A DNA stretch of 64,000 nucleotides from Siphonodentalium dalli (lineage: Eukaryota > Mollusca > Scaphopoda > Gadilida > Siphonodentaliidae), in assembly GCA_032622095.1 (NCBI GenBank), contig CP136065.1, positions 92,887,343-92,951,342 of the forward strand, in the 5' to 3' direction. Numbering within the stretch: position 1 is the stretch's first letter; every line of letters starts with the position of its first letter. Below, one piece after another: positions 61,401 through 64,000 of the stretch. The position numbers and the translations under genes were made by a program. Below the pieces are notes generated by a model. The model was not told the origin of the DNA, did no database searches, and was given only the letters and a program-made list of their open reading frames with translations.

Positions 61401-64000
61401 TGGATTCTCTCATTCAGTTATAAAGGTATACATTGGAACGGTCTATATTATTCATTTGAAGGGATGTTCAGGTAAATGAGCAGACGACAGACACTATGAT
61501 GAAAAGATAATTCAAGTATTCAATGCTTTGGTAGAAAATGTTAAGACCTATTATCGTTTGTTGAACTTATTATCTGAATCGTTCAAGGGATCGACTACTC
61601 GTCAAGAGTATTTAGTATAGAAAGGGTTAAAGGGGTACTGTACGCCATTTGCATTAAATTTCCGGTGACAACAACGATCTAATATCGATAATATATAGAA
61701 ACATAAGTAATTTGAGTCGAAGATGTATTCTGTAAACGCTCAGGTTAATATGCTATCTTAAAATTTAATAATTTAAAAGTTAATAATTTGATATAAATTG
61801 AATTTATGACTGGAGCCATAAAATGGCGTCAATTAAATTACGAATTTCCGTAATCAAAATAAAGTAATTGAGGGATACTGGATGTTAAACCGATCGCACA
61901 CACGATTGCTTAAAATATTATAATGATACGGGGAGAACACTCAAGTCACTCACTGACTAGCGACGATACAATACCTTAAATGATTATATTGGACTAGTAT
62001 GCCTATAATATAACTTTTATTTGATTCATTTGGTTGAAAACTGTACAAAAATTACTCGACAACGACAATTTGTATTTTTGCATTCCGGTAAATTTGTCAT
62101 CCGTAACACTACTTCGTACTCAACAGACTTTCAAATAATGAAAATATTGTTACCTTATTCTCTGACTCGGAGACTATAGAAACCAACAACAACATTTGGC
62201 GTACAGTACCCCTTTAATGGGTGATGAAACCAAGAACCATATTTACCGCAAACCGACAATTTTTTTAATCTTAATCTTGCTATGGACTGAGTGGGTTCAT
62301 AGGTTCGACACAATTATACCGTTTGCATCTGTCCGTCCGTGCATGCGCTGCAAATTTGAGCCTCATGTGGTTGGTCAGGGGAGGAGCCTAAGACAAAAGA
62401 AAGTTTACAATGATCAACCGCCTAATGTCAAACTAACCACCTTATGTCGTTTAATTTAGGAGTTAAGTGTGGTCATAAGTTGTCAAAAACAACAAAAGAA
62501 AGACCATGTGTGACCGCCTGAACGTCCGACCGATATCTGTCCAGCTCATGACTTGAAAAGTGGTGCTCGGATCTCAGTGGAATTTGGTATGGATGTTCAC
62601 TAATATGAGGACATTCAATGGAGTGTTCGGTCGTTTTGTTCGGGTTTTCTGTTCTAGAGTTATTCATCTTTGTTTATCTGGAAATATTGGCTTTTTTGTC
62701 TGTGCAAGCATATATATCCACCACCGGTAGTTGGATCTCAATGAAATTTGATATGGATGTAACAGGGGGTTCACTACTGTATTTAGTACAATGCGATTAT
62801 ATTCCGTCCGACTTTTTTTAGTGGTGCTATCCCCCTTTTTCAACATGCACAATTTTATCCGATTATGTATTCCTACATTTTCTGGTCAATTTGTGTTTAA
62901 CATGGGGTCACCCTTAATGTAGCCCAGTTGTACTGCGCTGGGTATCCTTGGTGCCATTGGGACAGTCCCACCTCCAGTTTTAGACTTGTCAAACAATTCA
63001 AAAACGTCCCATGAGTACTGGGTCAGTTGGAAATTTACAACCCGACACAATTGATTTTGAACTAAAGTATAAAATTATGCTACTTTTGGTCTAAAACTAA
63101 AAAACTCCCCACTAATTACTGGTTGGAAAATCAAACTATGACAATAATTCCAATCTATAATTCACTGTATAATTGGTGTGAAATTCCAACTAATTCATGC
63201 TATTACCCTATGTGTATAGTTTCTACATTTATTGGGTCACAATAAAACATGTTCAGACAGGTTCAGCAATTAAAACACGTTCAGTTCTACGATCTTGGAG
63301 ATGGTGTATTTGTAATAAAGTATATAAGTTGCACTGCTATTGTTACTGGACGATAGTTGTTTTATTCACACAATACGTATATTTTATTTTGTTACAATAA
63401 TACATACAAACAAATTGAAATGCCAGTCATATTTATTGTGCGGGAGTGATGGTATACTATGAATAAACCAATTTCCCAGTATGTGAATGCTTTGTTTAAT
63501 ATCTGCTGTCTCATTTTGATACAGTAATATTATGAACAATACAGACTTGAGAGTTCTCCCTCGCAGTGGACCTCTGAAGAGAGTAGACAGAGGCAAACAC
63601 TGTTGTACAAAGATGGGCACAACTAATCATCAATGTGTAGGTCATATTGACCTAAACTCTTTGGAAAGTTATAATCAGGCCAGATTGACAGTACCTTGGG
63701 AACATTTTCAACTCTCGGCCTAAAAAATTAATACTTTATATGTTACTTTAAAATAGTCCTAATTTACACTCAATATATTTGTTTGAAAATCAACCTATCA
63801 GAATAATTTCAGCTTATTGTCCAGAATATAGGCATGTAAAAAATATTCAACAATGTATGAATGCCCTTACCAACGCTCACATTAACACTTTTGTTTACAG
63901 GTCACAAGAAGGGAGATATAGTTGATAAGAGATACATATCCAAGTGGGTTCTTAATATTCCATTCTTAGCTAAATTTACAAACCACAGGCCTAATGATGA
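31098..64000 (+). CDS. SLC5-family Na+-coupled solute symporter, SMCT/SMVT type (15 exons, 3' partial)
   Basis: Fifteen GT-AG exons join without a frame break into 590 codons plus 2 nt, and the last runs off the window. Sodium-solute symporters of this clade (SLC5A8/A12 monocarboxylate and SLC5A6 multivitamin carriers) have about 13 membrane segments and 600-640 residues, so only a short cytoplasmic tail should be missing. Diagnostic pieces in order: MDYVVFAASLVIS (TM1), EYLVGGRKM, YLELRFN, GGIKAVVWTDLFQ, FDPRIR, NQASVQR, STLSSGLGSVSTN (the segment where LeuT-fold SLC5 proteins bind Na+), a loop with three N-glycosylation sequons (N486, N492, N505), and YSLSAYVY before the last TM. The substrate could be lactate, pyruvate, short-chain fatty acids, iodide or vitamins; the sequence does not decide. 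The first in-frame ATG is 31098; an in-frame TTG at 31083 is not a plausible start. Confidence 0.93.
31471..31598 (+). mobile_element. Family A TTAA element, truncated
   Basis: TTAACCCTTT starts 28 bp after the exon 1 donor. ATCCCATTCAGTTATAT, GAACGGCCTATTATTC and GCAGACGACAGACAG match 61381-61630. The right half is missing. Confidence 0.7.
31691..31798. mobile_element. Foldback element (CCGGTATTTGGCAC termini)
   Basis: CCGGTATTTGGCACAGTAGA at 31697 is mirrored by TCTATTGTGCCAAATACCGG ending at 31792. AAAGACATAT and ATATGTCTTT form the inner arms. It can form a hairpin with arms of about 45 bp. Confidence 0.75.
31830..32110 (+). repeat. Interspersed repeat shared with 47175-48200
   Basis: Shared order: CAGTAGTAGTTCATTATGCG, TAATCGAGGTTCACGATT, AATAACACGTG and AAGCCCAC. 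In intron 7 the same pieces are spread over about 1 kb. Diverged and non-coding. Confidence 0.5.
32376..32444 (+). CDS. SLC5 exon 2 (YLELRFN motif)
   Basis: Residues 116-138, from YLELRFNSHAV to LQTLFY; it starts the TM4 helix. The acceptor is ctctttatttcag, the donor TCTAT followed by gtaagc. Phase 0 at both ends. Confidence 0.92.
33910..34061. mobile_element. hAT-like foldback element, copy 1
   Basis: Flanked by 8-bp GGCTCGAG on both sides (33902-33909 and 34062-34069). The arms GGGGCCTGTAACG, CTGTCCGCCCCCTTTTGCGC and TGCCCATATAC are mirrored almost exactly on the right, so nearly the whole 152 bp folds. A second copy is at 45599-45790. Confidence 0.8.
34088..34208 (+). mobile_element. Family B TTAA element, short form
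   Basis: TTAACCCTTTCACG at 34088 and GAAGGGTTAA at 34208. It contains ATGGGAGACTCGCATGTATA and GCATTGGCACAGGGGTTTCG. 121 bp. Confidence 0.75.
35032..35803. mobile_element. 772-bp inverted-repeat element, first tandem unit
   Basis: AGGGTGGATACACACATGCA at 35032 is mirrored by TGCATGTGTGTATCCACCCT ending at 35803, about 26 bp perfect, with TA on each side (compatible with Tc1/mariner-type insertion; a TAA/TTA reading cannot be excluded). Interior frames are short and unrecognised. Confidence 0.7.
36480..37251. mobile_element. 772-bp inverted-repeat element, second tandem unit
   Basis: Same element as 35032-35803, carried along by the tandem duplication. Confidence 0.7.
37928..38678. mobile_element. 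751-bp inverted-repeat element, third tandem unit
   Basis: Same element as 35032-35803, with a deletion of about 20 bp near 38622. Confidence 0.7.
38897..39385. repeat. Long (CAT/TCA)n microsatellite
   Basis: Nearly 500 bp dominated by imperfect CAT trinucleotides, interrupted near 39206-39262 and 39300-39355. Frames in all phases give poly-His, poly-Ile, poly-Ser or poly-Asp/Met tracts and are not genes. Confidence 0.95.
39530..39581 (+). CDS. SLC5 exon 3 (TM4)
   Basis: Residues 139-155, LVYMGIVLFGPAIALEA, plus one base of the next codon. The acceptor is tggcttacag, the donor GCCG followed by gtaagt. YMG.VL at this place is more like SMVT than SMCT1. Phase 0 start, phase 1 end. Confidence 0.92.
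39999..40225 (+). mobile_element. Family B TTAA element, diverged
   Basis: It starts near TTCAACCCGG (TTAA altered to TTCA) and ends GAATTGTTAA at 40225. ATATGGAAGACTCGCATATA and AGCACTGGCGCAGGATCT match other family B copies. Confidence 0.55.
40226..40930. repeat. TGATATCA-rich low-complexity block
   Basis: The palindrome GATATC and near variants, mostly within TGATATCACAAAAT(G/T), recur roughly every 25-35 bp over 700 bp, with spacers of AT-rich sequence. Confidence 0.8.
41120..41334. mobile_element. Family C: full-length TTAA foldback (piggyBac-type MITE)
   Basis: TTAACCCTTTCAGTGCCAAG (41120) is mirrored by CTTGGCACTGAAAGGGTTAA (to 41334), and the arms continue as near-perfect inverted repeats to a centre at GAGCTCTTAGAGCTC (about 41220). 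The arms are about 105 bp. TTAA target sites and CCC-starting ends are the established marks of the piggyBac superfamily. Confidence 0.88.
41817..41884 (+). CDS. SLC5 exon 4 (TM5)
   Basis: Completes Val156 and codes to residue 178: VTGLPLWASIIAI through IIYTSV. The acceptor is tcttatttcag, the donor gtaagt. The VTG..LW pattern follows the YAP/FGP-ALA motif exactly as in SLC5A6/A8. Confidence 0.92.
41885..44574. other. SLC5 intron 4
   Basis: 2.7 kb. 42040-42290 resembles the interior of the 1363-bp element at 21310. The rest shows only short frames; no exon is missing between exons 4 and 5. Confidence 0.75.
42040..42290 (+). repeat. Diverged relative of the interior of the 1363-bp element
   Basis: TTTGTGTTGATAAAATA, AATCACAC, CCAAACTTAAG, TTTTTGTGTGTGCTT, TAGCTCTGTTTGCCTA and GAAGTCCACGAAATGTGGG follow the order seen at 21905-22130. 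Confidence 0.6.
44575..44655 (+). CDS. SLC5 exon 5 (GGIKAVVWTD motif, TM6)
   Basis: Residues 179-205, GGIKAVVWTDLFQSMVMLAG and on to ILIK. This is among the most conserved SLC5 signatures (GG.KAV.WTD.FQ). The acceptor is tattttccag, the donor AAG followed by gtacca. Phase 0 at both ends. Confidence 0.95.
44656..45016. other. SLC5 intron 5
   Basis: 361 bp; nothing else recognised. Confidence 0.8.
45017..45087 (+). CDS. SLC5 exon 6 (loop after TM6)
   Basis: Residues 206-228 plus two bases: GTMYVGGPSEVFRRNAEAGR then FNI. It matches the VGG...V...A...GR spacing of the family. The acceptor is tactccacag, the donor CGA followed by gtgagt. Phase 2 end. Confidence 0.9.
45111..45249. mobile_element. 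Foldback element 23 bp after the exon 6 donor
   Basis: TGCAAATAGTGTG at 45111 is mirrored by CACACTATTTGCA ending at 45249, and ACTGAGGTCC, CAGAG, GGTGATGCTA are matched by TAGCATCAC, CTCTG, GGACCTCA. The arms are about 65 bp with a small loop. The family is unknown. Confidence 0.75.
45599..45790. mobile_element. hAT-like foldback element, copy 2
   Basis: Exact 8-bp duplication CATGAACC at 45591-45598 and 45791-45798. The arms AGGGGCCTGTAACGCGCTTC and GCTGC... are mirrored by GCAGCGGAGCACGTTGCACG then TCCCT. Related to 33910-34061 but longer (192 bp) and more diverged. The 8-bp duplication fits hAT. Confidence 0.82.
45953..46090 (+). CDS. SLC5 exon 7 (FDPRIR and NQASVQR motifs, TM7)
   Basis: Completes Asp229 and runs to SAARR (last codon split). 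DFGFDPRIRINFW and NQASVQR equal the family's F.P.P..R.TFW and NQ.QVQR. The acceptor is tttaattaacag, the donor AAG followed by gtaata. Phase 2 at both ends. Confidence 0.93.
46377..46504. mobile_element. Foldback element (TTATGTTGGGATA termini)
   Basis: TTATGTTGGGATA at the left and TATCCCAACATAA at the right are exact inverses, and the arms continue through AAGATTTTATGAAAC and GATTCACAACGAGTC. The arms are about 60 bp. No target duplication is obvious. Confidence 0.75.
47175..48200 (+). repeat. Interspersed repeat shared with 31830-32110, stretched
   Basis: CAGTAATAGTTAATTATGTG (47177) and, much later, CTAATCGGAGTTCACGATTA (47994), AATAACACGTG and AAGCCCACAC match intron 1 pieces in the same order, separated here by about 700 bp. 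Confidence 0.4.
48300..48782 (-). mobile_element. Family D TTAA element, copy 2 (inverted)
   Basis: TTAAAGACCCACTTAATCTT at 48300 and CGAAAATTAAGTGGGCACTA then AA ending at 48782. The interior (TTCTGAGACGTTTCAAATG, AAAACCGTATATCAAGGCAC) is the reverse complement of 11099-11592. The right TTAA is altered. It ends 32 bp before exon 8, so only about 32 bp of native intron carry the acceptor tract. Confidence 0.82.
48815..48950 (+). CDS. SLC5 exon 8 (TM8)
   Basis: Completes Arg275 and codes to Gln320: LYFYAAPIFFLFSFVGCFEG then IVAYAVF, and a YKRCDPMESGQLANENQ loop matching the Y..CDP motif of SMCTs. The acceptor is ctttcctctctag, the donor CAG followed by gtgggt. Confidence 0.92.
48951..50253. 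other. SLC5 intron 8
   Basis: 1.3 kb. 49240-49560 is a two-unit relative of the repeat at 23310-23660. Otherwise nothing recognised. Confidence 0.75.
49240..49560. repeat. Two-unit relative of the 23310-23660 repeat
   Basis: AATGATGCAAGTCGAAAAAA, GGGGACAACTCC, CACAGGTTCCCATGATGGTA and AGCTCGGACAATGTTTGG parallel the 23.3-kb repeat; a weaker first unit precedes. Confidence 0.55.
50254..50342 (+). CDS. SLC5 exon 9 (TM9)
   Basis: Residues 321-349 plus two bases: IIILLVLDLFKSMPGMAGLF then LASLFSASL. It parallels the LVLD.L...PG..GLF.A..FS..L of the family. The acceptor is tatactttcag, the donor gtaaat. Phase 2 end. Confidence 0.92.
50343..50844. other. SLC5 intron 9
   Basis: 502 bp; nothing recognised. 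Confidence 0.75.
50845..50957 (+). CDS. SLC5 exon 10 (STLSS sodium-site segment)
   Basis: Completes Ser350 and codes TLSSGLGSVSTNFLEDIVKH then KSGPISDRKAKNVARIA. The STLSS stretch corresponds to STVSS/STISS of SLC5A8/A6, in the helix that contributes serine ligands to the Na2 site in LeuT-fold symporters. The acceptor is ttttctcaccag, the donor GCAG followed by gtatta. Confidence 0.93.
50958..52262. other. SLC5 intron 10
   Basis: 1.3 kb containing an element with 14-bp inverted ends (51125-51399) and a possible family D fragment near 51810-51840 (CAATTAAGTAGACCTTTAA). Confidence 0.7.
51125..51399. mobile_element. 275-bp element with TAGGTTCATAATCG inverted ends
   Basis: TAGGTTCATAATCG (51125) and CGATTATGAACCTA (ending 51399) are exact inverses. 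The ends are related to those of the element at 52490-52762. Non-coding. Confidence 0.65.
52263..52333 (+). CDS. SLC5 exon 11 (TM10)
   Basis: Completes Val388 and codes to Arg411: VVFGMISVGISFLVAEMGGS then LIR. It parallels the ..YG.L.I.MA.....MG..LQ segment. The acceptor is tttctgttacag, the donor AGA followed by gtgagt. Confidence 0.92.
52490..52762. mobile_element. 273-bp element with CAAATAGGTTCATAT inverted ends
   Basis: CAAATAGGTTCATATGGACC continuing TAAATATTC at the left is mirrored, with a few differences, by GAATATTTAGGTCC then AATATGAAGCTATTTG at the right. The inverted ends are about 35-40 bp. Confidence 0.7.
52870..53395 (-). pseudogene. Ty3/Gypsy pol remnant (N-terminal reverse transcriptase)
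   Basis: Reading leftward from about 53395: a decayed IDTG..RPIKQ segment, the PFAL..P region, a LDL..GYWQ block (about 53030) and MPFGLCNAGATFQ (about 52915-52953), the signature of the reverse transcriptase fingers and palm in Ty3/Gypsy elements. Several stops interrupt it, and no flanking long terminal repeats or other domains are seen. Antisense to the SLC5 gene. Confidence 0.8.
54249..54686 (-). other. Unexplained 145-codon antisense open frame
   Basis: An uninterrupted minus-strand frame of mixed composition with a cysteine cluster (CAPDISR, CKQC, CYHS). I recognise no family, no splice partners and no retroelement motif. It could be a chance frame, a fragment of a mobile element or a retroposed piece. 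Confidence 0.25.
55255..55560. repeat. Interspersed repeat fragment shared with 62510-62800
   Basis: TTCTAGAGTAATTC, CCTTTGTTCATTTGGAAAT, GTTGGTTTTTCGTCCG and CAATGAAATTTGGCAAGGAT parallel 62640-62760. Diverged and non-coding. Confidence 0.55.
55619..55705 (+). CDS. SLC5 exon 12 (TM11)
   Basis: Residues 412-440: ITGLVLGATSAPLNALYLMA then GLFPCVHAR, parallel to the GMVGGPL.GLF.LG...P.A. segment. The acceptor is atgtttgtag, the donor AGG followed by gtaagt. Phase 0 at both ends. Confidence 0.9.
55706..56554. other. SLC5 intron 12
   Basis: 849 bp; nothing recognised beyond poly-T runs. Confidence 0.75.
56555..56805 (+). CDS. SLC5 exon 13 (TM12 and glycosylated extracellular loop)
   Basis: Residues 441-523 plus two bases. 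TM12 is about 441-460 (GAIITSVIVSLLSLWLSFGK). The loop is rich in Ser, Thr and Pro with sequons NTT at 486, NVT at 492 and NTT at 505. SMCT and SMVT carriers have such a glycosylated loop here. The acceptor is tttcatttcag, the donor TAG followed by gtaagt. Phase 2 end. Confidence 0.92.
57097..57583. repeat. Minisatellite, about 45-57 bp unit, about ten copies
   Basis: CACTGTATATAATGTAATCC then GTAAACCGTCGCTTCAGGAA and CCTACAT recur about ten times. Some units gain a CTTCAGGCGTTCAGG insert, giving a longer form toward the right. Confidence 0.92.
57837..59610. repeat. Minisatellite, 32-bp unit, about 55 copies
   Basis: TTTCATGCAATATATGAATA then TGCTGGGTTCGA repeats every 32 bp for about 1.77 kb. 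Two main variants differ at GGGTTCGA versus GGGTCCCA, and the latter are grouped near both ends and around 59100. No unique spacers separate the units. Confidence 0.95.
59787..60114 (+). repeat. About 48-bp tandem array copied from the 5' edge of exon 14
   Basis: Seven decayed units of the form CCTTTCAGTCTTGGAGTTGA then CGTGCTGTATAACC and TTTCAGCGTACGTT lead up to exon 14, which is itself the last unit plus unique sequence. Unit starts are near 59789, 59823, 59870, 59902, 59949, 59997 and 60043. Several keep a usable TTTCAG acceptor. Confidence 0.8.
60115..60215 (+). CDS. SLC5 exon 14 (TM13)
   Basis: Completes Ser524 and codes LGVDVMYSLSAYVYNPLMIC then VGVILGNVISLIL. YSLSY.Y preceding the last TM is a family landmark. 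The acceptor chosen is actttcatttcag at 60114 because it preserves the phase and includes the YSLS motif. The donor is CTTG followed by gtgagt. Confidence 0.88.
60408..60488. repeat. (CAT)n microsatellite
   Basis: About 80 bp of imperfect CAT repeats. Confidence 0.9.
60750..61145. mobile_element. Element with TCGGATGG ends and GTGCAAAAAGACAC subterminal repeats
   Basis: The left end TGTCGGATGGTTTCGTGCAT is followed by ACGTGCAAAAAGACACACAT. The right end carries three to four tandem units of GTGTCTTTTTGCACGTTT then GAGCTCCT, finishing CGATACCATCCGATAATGAC. The two sides are inverted. About 396 bp, non-coding. Confidence 0.65.
61381..61630 (+). mobile_element. Family A TTAA element, most complete copy
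   Basis: The left end TTACCCCTTTACACG (TTAA altered to TTAC) and right end AGTATAGAAAGGGTTAA. 250 bp, non-coding. Other copies lie at 146, 2500, 16546 and 31471. The final TTAA is also the first TTAA of the next element. Confidence 0.8.
61627..62217. mobile_element. Family F TTAA element
   Basis: TTAAAGGGGTACTGTACGCC starts at 61627 and its exact inverse ends at 62217, giving 21-bp perfect inverted ends including TTAA. 591 bp with no recognisable frame. Consistent with a piggyBac-type MITE. Confidence 0.85.
62510..62800. repeat. Interspersed repeat shared with 55255-55560
   Basis: It contains CCAGCTCATGACTTGAAAAG, ATCTCAGTGGAATTTGGTAT, TTCTAGAGTTATTCATC and ATCTCAATGAAATTTGATAT. Two internal half-units resemble each other. 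Confidence 0.55.
63901..64000 (+). CDS. SLC5 exon 15 (start of the cytoplasmic tail, partial)
   Basis: Acceptor cttttgtttacag; completes Gly558 and codes HKKGDIVDKRYISKWVLNIP then FLAKFTNHRPND. After the last TM, family members have a basic TG(R/H)K... segment and a short tail. The exon is still open at the window edge. Confidence 0.88.

Larger units (their letters stand above)
60216..63900. other. SLC5 intron 14
   Basis: 3.7 kb with a CAT tract, an inverted-repeat element with 30-bp subterminal repeats, family A and F TTAA elements sharing one TTAA, and an interspersed repeat. 62801-63900 shows nothing I can name. Confidence 0.75.

Overview
This is AT-rich invertebrate nuclear DNA. It has short exons with GT-AG introns, a tRNA-derived SINE, degraded Ty3/Gypsy reverse-transcriptase pieces and a dense population of small non-autonomous DNA transposons. 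A PAN-plus-C-type-lectin secreted protein, an SLC5 symporter of the monocarboxylate/multivitamin type, and SINEs with a (CAAT)n tail fit a lophotrochozoan, most likely a mollusc. That placement is inference; no species is named. Only two protein-coding genes can be supported, both on the + strand.

Layout. 1-12131 is intergenic: MITE-like elements, a 160-bp tandem array (1661-2345), a duplicated ~500-bp block (4456-4958 and 5487-5990), a possible 3.4-kb element with repeated CCCTACTGTTACC motifs carrying a SINE (8431-8738), and two TTAA-flanked elements. 12132-19838 is a three-exon gene for a 231-residue secreted PAN/CTLD protein whose phases close exactly. 19839-31072 is intergenic: TTAA elements, a 1363-bp element with 65-bp perfect terminal inverted repeats and a 9-bp target duplication, and a Gypsy pol remnant split by a second SINE. 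31098-64000 is a 15-exon SLC5 symporter gene running off the right edge (590 codons plus 2 nt visible). Its introns hold three tandem copies of a 1.45-kb unit (34621-38945), CAT microsatellites, a TGATATCA-rich block, foldback elements, a second Gypsy remnant, two minisatellites and a tandem array made from the 5' edge of exon 14.

The two genes have no evident functional link: one product is secreted and lectin-like, the other is a plasma-membrane Na+-coupled transporter. The unifying theme is the load of short transposons. At least six families are bounded by TTAA, as in the piggyBac superfamily, several are nested or share one TTAA, and several sit within about 35 bp of a splice site. Exons were found by reading homology, splice motifs and phase by eye; element boundaries come from inverted repeats and target duplications read by eye, not from alignment software.
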